A DNA stretch of 64,000 nucleotides from positions 1 through 64,000 of the IMG/VR virus record IMGVR_UViG_3300043395_001642. The stretch is one strand, 5' to 3'. This document shows positions 37,730 to 46,933 of this stretch, one piece after another. The DNA is from a virus. The translations under genes were made by a program, and so were the position numbers. The stretch's first letter is position 1. Each line of letters begins with the position of its first letter. The notes under the pieces were generated by a model, which was not told the origin of the DNA, searched no databases, and worked only from the letters and a program-made list of their open reading frames with translations.

Positions 37730-38322
37730 TGGCTAAAGATTATCGTTTAGACCTTGGTCGTTACATTGATTACTCCAAGGATGTTTTTGCCAAAAAGAAA
37801 CAGTTAAATTTTGATGATCTGTTTTCAGCCAAAGCATCAACAGGTGCAGCCCCTTGGATGCCAAGCAGGTTTGAAACGACAGACTTGCTTCGTCGCATTC
37901 AAACGCGTAAGCTAAAACTTAATCCATCTCTTAATTTTGTTGGTGATACACCAGAAGAGTATGAGGTTTTTGCAAATATTGGTAGGTTTACACGTAAAGA
38001 AGGATATGACTTTACAGTTGGCCGCCCACTTACAAAATTAAGGCCGCAAGAACAGCCTGGCTATAGTTCAACCTGGATGGATGCATACAATTTAAGTCCA
38101 ACACTTAAACCTGATGATCGAGTAAGTAATCCAATGCCTCGGTTGAGCAACCCAGATCCCAACGGTTATATTATGGCGGCAGCAGAAAACCGTGCTAAAA
38201 ATGAATTAGAAGGCAATCGATCTGTTGCTCAATTACTTTCCAACAAAACAGAAGATAAGCCAACAGATGGTCCATCAGAAAAATCCGACTATCGCTCGGC
38301 ACCAGAAGCAAAACCAGCTTAA
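37729..38322 (+). CDS. Hypothetical virion-module protein (197 aa)
   Basis: Starts MAKDYRLDLGRYIDYSKDV. Charged, basic N-terminus, TDLLRRIQTRKLKLNPSLNF near 60, Pro/Ser-rich C-terminus. Not recognised. Coupled to the collagen-like gene (TGATG). Confidence 0.6.
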   Translation: MAKDYRLDLGRYIDYSKDVFAKKKQLNFDDLFSAKASTGAAPWMPSRFETTDLLRRIQTRKLKLNPSLNFVGDTPEEYEVFANIGRFTRKEGYDFTVGRPLTKLRPQEQPGYSSTWMDAYNLSPTLKPDDRVSNPMPRLSNPDPNGYIMAAAENRAKNELEGNRSVAQLLSNKTEDKPTDGPSEKSDYRSAPEAKPA

Positions 38323-38368
38323 TTATTTAATACCCACACTTTATAATAATTAAAAAGGAAATGGATAA

Positions 38369-38959
38369 GTGAGCTTTCTGCGCCGCCTGAATCTTGCCGG
38401 ACGTAACGCACCAACGTCCTTTTCGCCTGCTCAGTTGATGTCTCAAGTGGCCAAACCCTCTTTAACGAGTGGTGCTTATTCAGGTGGCTTATCACTGTTG
38501 TTGGGTGCTAATCCCATACAAGCACTTGCTGCCGGTGCCGTTGATGCTGGTGCGTCTGCAGCTTCTCTAGGTTTATTGCGTAAATTAAATCCCAAATCTT
38601 ATGGACAACGTACGTTAATTGATACTAAAACCGGTGAAAAAATAACACAAGAAATTACCCATCCTTTAGAGACACCTCTTAATGTTGCTACAAGTATTGG
38701 TGTGAATTTTTTAGCAGGCCCTCTTATCTATGGAGGCGGACAAAAAGAGCAAATTTCTCAACAAATCGAACAGCGCTCTCTTGTAAATCAAACACCCATT
38801 AATCAACAACTTGTTTCCCCTGGCACGCAATTCCAAATGGCTGGGTTACCCGATGCAAGTCAATTCGAGCAACTTCTTAACCAACGTGGCAATTGGACTC
38901 AATATCTGAGCCCAGAAGATCAGGCCTTAATTGCCGGCGTTGTTTCACCAAGGTTGTGA
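38369..38959 (+). CDS. Gly/Ala-rich membrane-type virion protein (196 aa)
   Basis: GTG start after AAAAAGGAAATGG (good AGGA site). Residues 30-70 (GAYSGGLSLLLGANPIQALA...) and 110-130 (NVATSIGVNFLAGPLIYGG) are hydrophobic hairpins. C-terminus rich in Q. Similar in style to several neighbours; an internal protein that enters membranes is an inference. Confidence 0.55.
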   Translation: MSFLRRLNLAGRNAPTSFSPAQLMSQVAKPSLTSGAYSGGLSLLLGANPIQALAAGAVDAGASAASLGLLRKLNPKSYGQRTLIDTKTGEKITQEITHPLETPLNVATSIGVNFLAGPLIYGGGQKEQISQQIEQRSLVNQTPINQQLVSPGTQFQMAGLPDASQFEQLLNQRGNWTQYLSPEDQALIAGVVSPRL

Positions 38960-38960
38960 T

Positions 38961-39923
38961 ATGTTTCAAGAGTTTCTTAACAAATTAACAACAGGTGCAC
39001 GTAAAAGTGCAGAGGCATCAAAACGTGCAGCTTCCTACGATCCTGATCTGCCTGCCGGCATTAAACAAGATGTTGAACGCAATCCAACTATTCTTAAAAG
39101 TATTCCTGGCTTGCGTGGTCGTTACCATGACGAGCTACGTGCTCTTGGTGTCTCGTTAAAAGAAACACCTATCGAAGCAGCCGGTGCATTTGGCACTCGT
39201 TTGCTTACTGATTTAACCAATGACGGTACACGCGGCATTTACTGGCGTTACAACCATCCCCTTGCCTGGTTAGAAGAGGGTGCTAAAGCAGCAATTGGCG
39301 AGAAGGCATATAAAGAACTTGGCCCCACAAAAACCGGTCTTATTGTCGGTGCTGGTGTTGCATTACCTGCCACTGCATTAACAGGCGCATACGACATCTT
39401 GAATCCAGGGGAGATGTTTCGCCCCAAAGGATTTGCTCAAGGTTATGCAGAAGAAGGTTCACAAGATCGTAGAGAAACATCGCAACCTGTACCAGAGTTA
39501 TTTGAACGTTTCTTCCTTGGACGCACTGGCCGCCCATTAAGTTATGAAACAGCAAAAGAAGATATTCCTTCTTTAACGCCAGAGCGTTATGGTAACTATC
39601 TGCGTAATTATTATCAAGACCATGGATTTATGGGTCTTGTAAAAGCAACTCCAGAAAATCTGCAAGGTGTACCAGAAGCTCGAGTTCTTGGTTATCCAGT
39701 TACTATTCCATCTGTGACTACAGCGGTTGGTGGTATTGCTGGTGCAGCATTATCCATTCGTACTGCACCAACGGTTAAGAATGCATTCCGTCGTGGCCTT
39801 GCTGGCGCTGCTGCAGGTTCTGCTGCTGGTGCAATGGTAGGTAATCTTGCCAATGCAGTATTAGCATCAAAAGCAACACAACAGACCATGCCTACCACTG
39901 CTCAGTATGAAATGATGCAGTGA
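38961..39923 (+). CDS. Hypothetical virion-module protein with membrane hairpins (320 aa)
   Basis: Starts at ATG 38961 (MFQEFLNKLTTGARKSAEA), one base after the previous stop; a start at 38931 would overlap it. Hydrophobic stretches at about 120-145 (TKTGLIVGAGVALPATALTG) and two near 250-300. Basic N-terminus. Family unknown. Confidence 0.6.
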   Translation: MFQEFLNKLTTGARKSAEASKRAASYDPDLPAGIKQDVERNPTILKSIPGLRGRYHDELRALGVSLKETPIEAAGAFGTRLLTDLTNDGTRGIYWRYNHPLAWLEEGAKAAIGEKAYKELGPTKTGLIVGAGVALPATALTGAYDILNPGEMFRPKGFAQGYAEEGSQDRRETSQPVPELFERFFLGRTGRPLSYETAKEDIPSLTPERYGNYLRNYYQDHGFMGLVKATPENLQGVPEARVLGYPVTIPSVTTAVGGIAGAALSIRTAPTVKNAFRRGLAGAAAGSAAGAMVGNLANAVLASKATQQTMPTTAQYEMMQ

Positions 39924-39953
39924 TAGAATTTATAAAAAAGGTAGAGTGTTGAA

Positions 39954-40913
39954 GTGCTTAATCCTTACGCATCTTACGGAATTACGCCTAATTTTCAATT
40001 AGGAACGACAGGATCTTTTGCTCCACAGCCTGGCATGTTCGCTGGTGGTGCAGCACCTTCTGTACGTCTTGATCCACGAGCACAACAAGTTTTGGCAGAT
40101 CAATCAGCAGCTGCAGGCGCTGTTAATCTTGGTGGTATTGCAGGTGGTCCTCAAGCACCTCAACCTGGTACCGGCCAACGCATTCGAGAAGGGCTTCAGA
40201 CAGCGAAAGGTAAGGGACAAGAATTTTTAAATGCGTTTCTTCAGGGTGCCTCTGCCCTGCCAGTTGGCCGTATTGGTGCAGCTGCTGGAATGATTTCACC
40301 AGCCATTACAGCTATCGGGGAAGCAACTGAAGGCCGTCCAGTCGGTGCTCTGGGTGCCATTGGTGGTGGTGCCGCTGGTGTCGGTCTTGGCGCCGCCGCA
40401 GCCCGCTTAATTCCTGGCCGTCTGGGTAAGATTGCTGGTGCTGTTCTTCCCACTGTGGGCGGTATGATCGGCGCTCCTACAGGCGCTCAAGCGGCTGAGT
40501 CCATTCGTCAAAAAGCAACAGGTGAGCCCACCAAAGGTAAAGAGGGTGAGTTCAGTACTCAAATGGCAATGGCTCAGCAAATCAATGAGTTAGGTGCCAC
40601 GCAATATCGCGATCAGATGGGTACATATACAAGTGCTCTTAAAGATCTTTCCAAACATTATTCTGATCAACAGTATTACGATCTGCAGCGCAATATGCCG
40701 CTGATCGAAAAAATGAAGAACTCTGAGCTTGTTCGTCAGCAAGCCCTTAATGCACACATGGCGCAACAACAGGCCATGCTTGGTACTTTGGCAACTGCAG
40801 GTGCCCTGGCACAAGGTGCACAAGCTGAGTCTGGTGCAACACTCCGCACAGCATTAACATCTGCTCCATATGCAGGCGCTGTACTGCAAGCTCCCCAAAT
40901 TCGCTTTGGTTGA
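39954..40913 (+). CDS. Gly/Ala-rich virion-module protein (319 aa)
   Basis: GTG start after AAAAAAGGTAGAG. A Gly/Ala-rich hydrophobic centre at about 100-165 (RIGAAAGMISPAITAIGEA, GALGAIGGGAAGVGLGAAAA) followed by a helical, M/Q-rich end. It resembles a channel-forming internal protein in composition only. Downstream gene starts two bases after its stop. Confidence 0.6.
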   Translation: MLNPYASYGITPNFQLGTTGSFAPQPGMFAGGAAPSVRLDPRAQQVLADQSAAAGAVNLGGIAGGPQAPQPGTGQRIREGLQTAKGKGQEFLNAFLQGASALPVGRIGAAAGMISPAITAIGEATEGRPVGALGAIGGGAAGVGLGAAAARLIPGRLGKIAGAVLPTVGGMIGAPTGAQAAESIRQKATGEPTKGKEGEFSTQMAMAQQINELGATQYRDQMGTYTSALKDLSKHYSDQQYYDLQRNMPLIEKMKNSELVRQQALNAHMAQQQAMLGTLATAGALAQGAQAESGATLRTALTSAPYAGAVLQAPQIRFG

Positions 40914-40915
40914 TC

Positions 40916-41437
40916 ATGGCACCACGCAACTTTTTTGAGAAACCAAATGCATTGAGCTGGGTGAACTACTACGGTTCTCAGGAACCCCAGGTCACCATGC
41001 GGGATTTTACCCCGCAACAAACACCTGCTGCAACCACGCCACAACTATGGAATGGTGAAATTCCAGTAGCTGGGCAAACATCTACCGGCAATGCATATCA
41101 ACGGGTAATGTCACAGTTGCCACCAGAGTTATTTGGTGATGACAAAGACCCAATGTCCAAATTAATGCGTTGGTCAATCTTCCGCGATATGTATGAAAAT
41201 GATCCAGAGATCATTCGTCAACGTGGACAGATTTATGGTGACATCATGAATCAAATGGCAGATAAAGCAAATGCTCGTGCCATGCAAAGCAATCTTTTTG
41301 CTGGTCTATTAAGCCTGCCAAAACAATTTGCTACAGCAGCTGAACGTCGCCTGGAGTACCTGCCTTATCAGTTACAGGTTGCTCAACCGCCGCAAAACTC
41401 TAGTTTTGTAACCAGGCAATACGCAACTGTTGTTTAA
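40916..41437 (+). CDS. Hypothetical virion-module protein (173 aa)
   Basis: Starts MAPRNFFEKPNALSWVNYY. Soluble and helical; PELFGDDKDPMSKLMRWSIF near 80. Not recognised. Part of the tight run of structural genes. Confidence 0.6.
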   Translation: MAPRNFFEKPNALSWVNYYGSQEPQVTMRDFTPQQTPAATTPQLWNGEIPVAGQTSTGNAYQRVMSQLPPELFGDDKDPMSKLMRWSIFRDMYENDPEIIRQRGQIYGDIMNQMADKANARAMQSNLFAGLLSLPKQFATAAERRLEYLPYQLQVAQPPQNSSFVTRQYATVV

Positions 41438-41468
41438 TCTTTTATGTTAATCTAAAAGAAAAATAATC

Positions 41469-41888
41469 ATGGACTTAGGAAGTATTCTTTCTGGCATTAG
41501 TCAATACGGAGCAATTCCAGATCAACCAACAATTAATTCTTTTCCTTTAGCTAAAGGTGCTACTGGTGGCTTTGGTTTGTTTGGTGGCTACAATCCAATG
41601 CAGATGGCTGGCATGCTAGGCATTGGCCAGTTTGGTGCTCAGCTTGCGGGTCAAGAAGCAGCCGGTAAATCTGGACAAGCGGGTTTGGATACCATGGCTG
41701 ACTTACGTGATATTGATTTTGGTACAGATCTTTTTGCTGCAAATAAAGATATTTTTGAACAAAGAGATATGCCACGGTTTTTTGATAAGTACCGTGCCAC
41801 TAATCCTTTCTATCGTCAAAATCAACTACGCCAAAATCTGCCAGATCTCGCTGGACGCTATGGTCGCTTTGGTGCCTTCGTCGCTTAA
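41469..41888 (+). CDS. Hypothetical virion-module protein (139 aa)
   Basis: Starts MDLGSILSGISQYGAIPDQ. Gly-rich middle (GGFGLFGGYNPMQMAGMLGIG), then a charged region with FDKYRATNPFYRQNQLRQN. Not recognised. Confidence 0.6.
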   Translation: MDLGSILSGISQYGAIPDQPTINSFPLAKGATGGFGLFGGYNPMQMAGMLGIGQFGAQLAGQEAAGKSGQAGLDTMADLRDIDFGTDLFAANKDIFEQRDMPRFFDKYRATNPFYRQNQLRQNLPDLAGRYGRFGAFVA

Positions 41889-41927
41889 ATTTTTACAGTT
41901 AAAATATACATAATATGAGTATCAAAT

Positions 41928-42623
41928 ATGGCTTTTAGTTTAGGTGGCTTCCTAGGTGGCGCAGGCTCTGGTGCAGCAGCGGGCTCTACCTTTGGTCCAA
42001 TTGGTACTGCAATCGGCGCAATCGGTGGTGGCCTGTTTGGTGGCATCGGTGGATCCGGTCAAACACCACAATACCAACCAACTGAATTACAAAAAGATTT
42101 AACAAGCTACGGGCAAAAACAAGTTAAAGCAACTCGCGCAACACAAGATCGTATTATTAGCGAATACGAATCGATGATACGCGCGGGTAACCGTGGTGCG
42201 GCAGAGAATTTCCTAGAGCAATATGTAAATCGTTACTCCAATTCCAAGCCTTTTGAAAAAGCATTGGCAAAGAGCTATCAGCAAGATATTGATTACAGCC
42301 AAGGTAGTTATTGGAATGAAGCAAACGAATTGTACAAACAACAAAACTTAGGATTTAGCCCTGAAGATTTTGCTTCCTTTGCTGACCGGGCCAGGGGGCT
42401 CAATATCCGTAGTCCACAGGCTTTTAGTGATATGTTAAAACAGCAGTTAATTGCAGGGGGCAAGGTGATGACCCCGCAACAAGAGCAATTAAGCCTGGTA
42501 TTTGGAGATCCATATCGTGATGAAACGGGACGTTATAGAAACTATTATCAAGCCCTGCGAACATCTACCAAACCTGGCTTTGTTTCAAAATTTGAAACTT
42601 CTCAACTAGCACCAACTACATAA
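41928..42623 (+). CDS. Hypothetical virion-module protein with Gly-rich hairpin (231 aa)
   Basis: A strong Gly-rich N-terminal hairpin (residues 5-50, GGFLGGAGSGAAAGSTFGP and GAIGGGLFGGIGGSG), then a soluble helical domain with ENFLEQYVNRYSNSKPFEKAL. The N-terminal glycine hairpin is typical of phage proteins that enter membranes. Confidence 0.6.
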   Translation: MAFSLGGFLGGAGSGAAAGSTFGPIGTAIGAIGGGLFGGIGGSGQTPQYQPTELQKDLTSYGQKQVKATRATQDRIISEYESMIRAGNRGAAENFLEQYVNRYSNSKPFEKALAKSYQQDIDYSQGSYWNEANELYKQQNLGFSPEDFASFADRARGLNIRSPQAFSDMLKQQLIAGGKVMTPQQEQLSLVFGDPYRDETGRYRNYYQALRTSTKPGFVSKFETSQLAPTT

Positions 42624-42651
42624 TAAAATTAATATAACAAAGAGAGTTGAC

Positions 42652-43530
42652 ATGGCCAAGTGGAAACGAGAATTACAAGAACTTTCTTTAGGTGGTTTAA
42701 GCCATGAAGAATACGATCAGTTTAAAACTTCTTATGGTAACGTATCGGCAGACAAGCTAAATGCTTTTGCCTTAAAAAAGAATATTCTTTTTCCCTCTGG
42801 AAGTACAACCACTACTACACCAACATATCAAGGAGGAGGCACCACTACAACAAGCGGAGATACCACTACAAGTGGAAATGCTTCTGGCATTGCTCCCAGT
42901 GGATATGCCACAAATCTTCAAAACCAGTATGATTATGAGCTCGGTTTAATTAACGCACAAGGTGAATATTCCGTAAGGGCTGCTGATATTGCGGCAAATG
43001 CACAGCTTAGTTCTACGCAAACTAGAGCTGAGGCCGATAAAGAAATTAATCGTGCCCGAACTGAAGCTGATCGATATGCGGCAGAACTTGGCTTAAAAGG
43101 AATTGAGTCCCAAACCTCTGCACAACGTTATCTTGGTGAGCTTGGATTAAAAGGCACACAACTTCAAACAGACGCTCAGCGTTATCTTGGTGAGTTAGGC
43201 TTACAAGGTACACAACTTCAAACAGACGCGCAACGTTATCTCGGTGAGTTAGGTTTACAAGGTACTAAATATTCTGCTGATAAAGAATCAGAGTGGCGCA
43301 AGGCAGTTGCTGGAATTGAAGTAGAAGGTCGATTAAATCTCCAGCCAATTATCAATGCTGGCCTTGCACGTGTTGCTGAGATTGAAGGTGCAGCCGCTCG
43401 TGATGTTGCTGAAACAACCGGTCGTTATAGCCTGGAGTCCATGCGCACACGCTCTGAAGCAGACAAAGCCATCGGCAAAATGCAGCTCGCTGGCGCGCAG
43501 TATGGATTAATTGGTTCAGTATTTGGTTAA
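42652..43530 (+). CDS. Coiled-coil virion-module protein with tandem repeats (292 aa)
   Basis: A Thr/Ser/Gly linker at about 55-80, then a long helix with three copies of a 17-residue unit around AQRYLGELGL(K/Q)GTQLQTD at about 160-205. The repeats are also near-identical in DNA (43126-43265). A fibrous or rod-like protein fits. Confidence 0.65.
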   Translation: MAKWKRELQELSLGGLSHEEYDQFKTSYGNVSADKLNAFALKKNILFPSGSTTTTTPTYQGGGTTTTSGDTTTSGNASGIAPSGYATNLQNQYDYELGLINAQGEYSVRAADIAANAQLSSTQTRAEADKEINRARTEADRYAAELGLKGIESQTSAQRYLGELGLKGTQLQTDAQRYLGELGLQGTQLQTDAQRYLGELGLQGTKYSADKESEWRKAVAGIEVEGRLNLQPIINAGLARVAEIEGAAARDVAETTGRYSLESMRTRSEADKAIGKMQLAGAQYGLIGSVFG

Positions 43531-43568
43531 TTTGCTATAAAATATAGAGAGATTAACGGGCATTATCT

Positions 43569-43748
43569 ATGACAGCTTCTGTGCCTGCTGGCCAAAGTGC
43601 TGCAGACGACTATTTTAATATCGATCGTTTTCAGCAGCTTTTAGACAAGCTGGAGGCCTCTAAAGGTCGTCAAACACGTCAAAAATCCGTAGAGGGTCGA
43701 CGCGATGTGTTTGCCCAAGGCCTTGCCAGCATGATGAGCAACTTCTGA
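43569..43748 (+). CDS. Tandem small paralogue 1 (59 aa)
   Basis: MTASVPAGQSAADDYFNID..., then helix RFQQLLDKLEASKGRQTRQK and DVFAQGLASMMSNF. One of three adjacent related genes. Not recognised outside this set; the upstream gap has a TATAAAAT box. Confidence 0.65.
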   Translation: MTASVPAGQSAADDYFNIDRFQQLLDKLEASKGRQTRQKSVEGRRDVFAQGLASMMSNF

Positions 43749-43759
43749 TTTAACTAGCC

Positions 43760-43939
43760 ATGACATCTTCTGTACCTACTGGTCAAACCGAAGCAGACGA
43801 TTATTTTAATATTGATCGCTTCCAGCAACTCCTCGATAAATTAGAGGCTTCCAAGGGTCGTCAAACACGCCAAAAGTCGATTGAAGGTCGTCGTGACGTG
43901 TTTGCCCAAGGTCTTGCCAGCATGATGAGCAACTTCTGA
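43760..43939 (+). CDS. Tandem small paralogue 2 (59 aa)
   Basis: MTSSVPTGQTEADDYFNID..., only a few residues different from paralogue 1. The DNA has drifted more at third codon positions, so both are under protein-level selection. Function unknown. Confidence 0.7.
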   Translation: MTSSVPTGQTEADDYFNIDRFQQLLDKLEASKGRQTRQKSIEGRRDVFAQGLASMMSNF

Positions 43940-43950
43940 TTTAAATCCCA

Positions 43951-44199
43951 ATGACATCCAGCGTTCCCACTGGTCAGCTAGATACTGATGACTGGTTTGA
44001 TCTAGATAAATACAAACAAGCTGCTGAAGTAGCTTATAGTTTCTCTAAGAAAAAAATGGAGACTGCTGGTGAACAGGAACGCGAAACCATTGGAAAAGGA
44101 GCAGAAGAACAGCGCACTTCCGCAGAGCAAGGGCAACAGTTCCGTCAAGCAGACGAAGCAAGGGATTACAACCAAGCCCAACGAGCTTATCGATATTGA
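43951..44199 (+). CDS. Tandem small paralogue 3, diverged (82 aa)
   Basis: MTSSVPTGQLDTDDWFDLD..., matching the first 20 positions of the other two, then a different helical Q/E/R-rich end. It overlaps the next gene by 131 bases in another frame. Confidence 0.6.
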   Translation: MTSSVPTGQLDTDDWFDLDKYKQAAEVAYSFSKKKMETAGEQERETIGKGAEEQRTSAEQGQQFRQADEARDYNQAQRAYRY

Positions 44200-44689
44200 G
44201 TTATTTGACCAATGGGTTGATAACTTAACTTGCTCAGAACAAGAAGCGTTTACTTCTTTTTCTGCCAGCAATTATTCAATTATTGAAGCCTTCCTTTATG
44301 CCCGGTTCCTTGGGTATAGAGGAAGCATTGTTGCTTGTGAAGCTTGGGTTAATGATCGGTATCCCAAGCCCGATCATCGTAAAACCCTGCTGTATGAAAT
44401 TGAAGAGATGCAAGAAGACATTCGCAAGCTTCGCAGTGATGTGGATGAAGGTCTTGTTAAGCGTGATGCTGGTGTTGCACGAATTGCTTCTATGCAAAAA
44501 GAATTACGCGGCACCATTGCACAGATTGAACAGTTTGTTAATAACCGTGATCGCAAAGGTTTATTGATGGCAGGTGCTGATCGTGCCATTCGTGAATTAC
44601 TTTCTGTGTTTAAAGACGATCCAATTGAAATTCCTCTGGAAGAAGCTTCGATGAGCGTCTGGGCTAAAATACAATTTGATGAAGGTTAA
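44069..44689 (+). CDS. Candidate terminase small subunit (206 aa)
   Basis: The gene lies shortly before the large terminase, the usual place for the small subunit that recognises DNA for packaging. A helical N-terminal domain (LFDQWVDNLTCSEQEAFTSF, AFLYARFLGYRGSIVACEAW) suggests DNA-binding, followed by a coiled coil (LLYEIEEMQEDIRKLRSDVD) for oligomerisation. The start is uncertain: GTG at 44069 lies inside the paralogue 3 gene and the first 40 residues are low-complexity. The call is by position and form only. Confidence 0.5.
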   Translation: MNRNAKPLEKEQKNSALPQSKGNSSVKQTKQGITTKPNELIDIELFDQWVDNLTCSEQEAFTSFSASNYSIIEAFLYARFLGYRGSIVACEAWVNDRYPKPDHRKTLLYEIEEMQEDIRKLRSDVDEGLVKRDAGVARIASMQKELRGTIAQIEQFVNNRDRKGLLMAGADRAIRELLSVFKDDPIEIPLEEASMSVWAKIQFDEG

Positions 44690-44703
44690 CTTAAAGTAGA
44701 TAC

Positions 44704-45018
44704 ATGGATCCCAACGCACAACCACCTGCAGCTTCCGACGCCCGTCTTGCGGGTGGTTTGATGTCTGTGGTACAACAACTCCAAAAGAATCGTTTTGGTG
44801 GATTACGTGAACTGCAAGGTTCTCCTATCGGAGCCGAAGCAAAAGGATCTGCTGTTTTGAATGCTTTAAGTAAAAACAAACAACAAAATGAGCAAGAACA
44901 AAATGCCGCCCCAGCTCCTGGAGCACTTCAAGAAGAAAGAAGCCAAGAACAAGGACGGCAGCGAAATGTCGGACAACGAGAAGCGCAAGGCCGCTTTGGA
45001 CAAGGCCCGCAAGTATAA
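44704..45018 (+). CDS. Hypothetical protein (104 aa)
   Basis: MDPNAQPPAASDARLAGGL..., with the second half Q/E-rich. The last 131 bases overlap the 53-residue gene in another frame. Between TerS-like and TerL genes. Family unknown; the N-terminal half (LMSVVQQLQKNRFGGLREL) looks protein-like. Confidence 0.55.
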   Translation: MDPNAQPPAASDARLAGGLMSVVQQLQKNRFGGLRELQGSPIGAEAKGSAVLNALSKNKQQNEQEQNAAPAPGALQEERSQEQGRQRNVGQREAQGRFGQGPQV

Positions 45019-45049
45019 AAATCAAAAAGACAAAGATTCTGATAAATGA
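44888..45049 (+). CDS. Overlapping small basic protein (53 aa)
   Basis: MSKNKMPPQLLEHFKKKEA..., then SEMSDNEKRKAALDKARKY. I recognise this type (M-P-PQLLE-FKKKE...RK-AL-KAR) from cyanophages, where it precedes terminase. It lies in another frame over the end of the 104-residue gene, so both frames may be coding over 131 bases. Confidence 0.6.
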   Translation: MSKNKMPPQLLEHFKKKEAKNKDGSEMSDNEKRKAALDKARKYKNQKDKDSDK

Positions 45050-45083
45050 GTTAGTATTCAGTAACTGACTGAATGCTTAAGCT

Positions 45084-46610
45084 GTGCCAGCATATCAACA
45101 TCTTGCTTATCGACGCAATGCACGCGCGGCTGCGCAACAGCAACAAATTAGACCACCTAAAAATGCCGAAGCTCTTCAGCGTGCACGCGAGGACTTTGGC
45201 TTTTTTTGTGAGTATGTAGCCGATAAACCCCCAGCAGAGCATCATAAACATTGGCACAGGCAATTCGTAACAGAAGAAAACAGTAGTTGCCTGATTAAAA
45301 TTGCTGGACCAAATATTGATTTACTTGCGCCTCGTGGCTCTGCAAAATCCACTGTTCTTGGCCTTCTAACGGCATGGGCAATTGGTATTCACACACATGC
45401 CAAAATGCCTCTGCAGATTCTCTATTTGTCATACACGGTTGATATTGCACGCTCCAAATCTGCAACTATTAAGCGGATCATTGAAAGCAAGCGATATCAA
45501 GAAGTATTTCCCAAGGTTCGTTTACTGAAGAGTGCAACCAGTAATGAGTACTGGTCTATTGACCACAAATTTGCTGGCATTGCTACAACAGGTGATGAAC
45601 AATTTACTCTCTGCGCTGCAGGTCTAAAAGGTTCCGTGACATCAAAACGATCACACCTTGTGATGATTGATGACGCCATTAAATCTGCTGCTGATATTGC
45701 AAATCCAGATATCCGCAAGCAGATGCAGGAGAACTGGAATGCGGTGATTGCGCCAACCATGTTTGAGGGTGCCAGGGCCATCTGTCTTGGCACTCGATTC
45801 CGACATGATGACATTCATTCAACTACATTCAATGAACAAAACAACTGGCGTCAAATTGTCTTATCTGCAATCTTGAATGATCCCAAGACAGGTGAGGAAT
45901 TATCGTATTGGCCAGAGATGTGGTCACTGGATTACTTAAAAGAAAAGAAAAGGCAGGCGCCAATTGCTTTTTCTTTCCAGTACATGAATCAAGTCATCAG
46001 GCAAAATGAGTTATCACTTGCACCTGAACTGATTGTTAAAGCAGAAATTTCAACAGAGTTTGATACCTTAGGAGTTGGCATTGATTTGTCTGCTGGCACT
46101 AAAGAGAAGAATGACTATACCGTCATGGTACTTGGTGGCCGTATTGGCGATCAGATTCACATTATTGATTATCGCCGTATTCGTGTAATGGGCAATCTTG
46201 AGAAATTAGATGCGCTCAAAGAACTACTTAATGATTGGTCAATCCTCGGCAAAGATGAAAACGGTAATTACTTCCCAACCCACTCAACGTGTGACATCTG
46301 GTCAGAAGCTGTACAGTACCAGGCATCCCTGGAAGCAGACTTCAAACGTATCTGCTTAAACAATGAGGGCCTCTGGAACTTGTTGTGGCATCCCGTCAAA
46401 GGCTTCCGTTCCGATAAGCTGGCGCGATTCCGTGGGTGCATGGGTCTATTTGAGGAACGCAAGATTATCTTTAATCGCTACCGTAATTTCACTGCCATGT
46501 TTGAAGAGTTAACCAACTTTGGTGTTAGTAGTCATGATGACTGTGTTGATGCTTTAGTTTGGTTGATTAACGGATTAATGCGTAAGGGTAATCTTCATCT
46601 TGATTACTGA
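45084..46610 (+). CDS. terL: Terminase large subunit
   Basis: Motor that pumps DNA into the prohead and cuts it. ATPase: Walker A APRGSAKST at 82-90 and Walker B HLVMIDDA with D196-D197; coupling region GTRFRHDDIH near 236-245. Nuclease: GVGIDLSAG with Asp334 and HDDCVDALVW near the C-terminus, the RNase H-type metal site. 508 residues, complete. Starts at a GTG (45084) with no strong ribosome site. Confidence 0.96.
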   Translation: MPAYQHLAYRRNARAAAQQQQIRPPKNAEALQRAREDFGFFCEYVADKPPAEHHKHWHRQFVTEENSSCLIKIAGPNIDLLAPRGSAKSTVLGLLTAWAIGIHTHAKMPLQILYLSYTVDIARSKSATIKRIIESKRYQEVFPKVRLLKSATSNEYWSIDHKFAGIATTGDEQFTLCAAGLKGSVTSKRSHLVMIDDAIKSAADIANPDIRKQMQENWNAVIAPTMFEGARAICLGTRFRHDDIHSTTFNEQNNWRQIVLSAILNDPKTGEELSYWPEMWSLDYLKEKKRQAPIAFSFQYMNQVIRQNELSLAPELIVKAEISTEFDTLGVGIDLSAGTKEKNDYTVMVLGGRIGDQIHIIDYRRIRVMGNLEKLDALKELLNDWSILGKDENGNYFPTHSTCDIWSEAVQYQASLEADFKRICLNNEGLWNLLWHPVKGFRSDKLARFRGCMGLFEERKIIFNRYRNFTAMFEELTNFGVSSHDDCVDALVWLINGLMRKGNLHLDY

Positions 46611-46639
46611 ATCTAGAATTAGAAAAAAGCTTTATTCCA

Positions 46640-46933
46640 GTGGGACCAGAATATTTAGCTGTTGGCCTTACGGCTATCATTTCTGCTGTTACAGGCGGTA
46701 GTTGGGCTATGAATAAACTACTGGGCAGGCAGCAGGAAAAGCTGGATCAGGCCTATAGTTACATCAGTTCTCAGAAACGGCGTGTTGATATGCTTGAAGA
46801 TCAGATCAACCGCATGCCTATTGAATATGTACTGAAGGTTGATTTCTTAAGAGAAATTCAAGAAATGCAGGATAATTTCCGTGAGATCAACAATAAACTT
46901 GATAAACTGATTGAAAAGTTACTTAGCAAATGA
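46640..46933 (+). CDS. Membrane-anchored coiled-coil protein (97 aa)
   Basis: GTG start; one membrane helix at about residues 5-25 (YLAVGLTAIISAVTGGSWAM), then a long coiled coil to the C-terminus. Such a plan is found in holin-like, XhlA-type and spanin-like proteins. No lysis enzyme is adjacent, so a lysis role is only a possibility. Its TGA overlaps the next ATG. Confidence 0.55.
   Translation: MGPEYLAVGLTAIISAVTGGSWAMNKLLGRQQEKLDQAYSYISSQKRRVDMLEDQINRMPIEYVLKVDFLREIQEMQDNFREINNKLDKLIEKLLSK

Noticed and set aside
46640-46933. Definite holin call for the coiled-coil membrane protein
   Set aside because: Membrane helix plus coiled coil also fits other roles, and no lysis cassette is adjacent.
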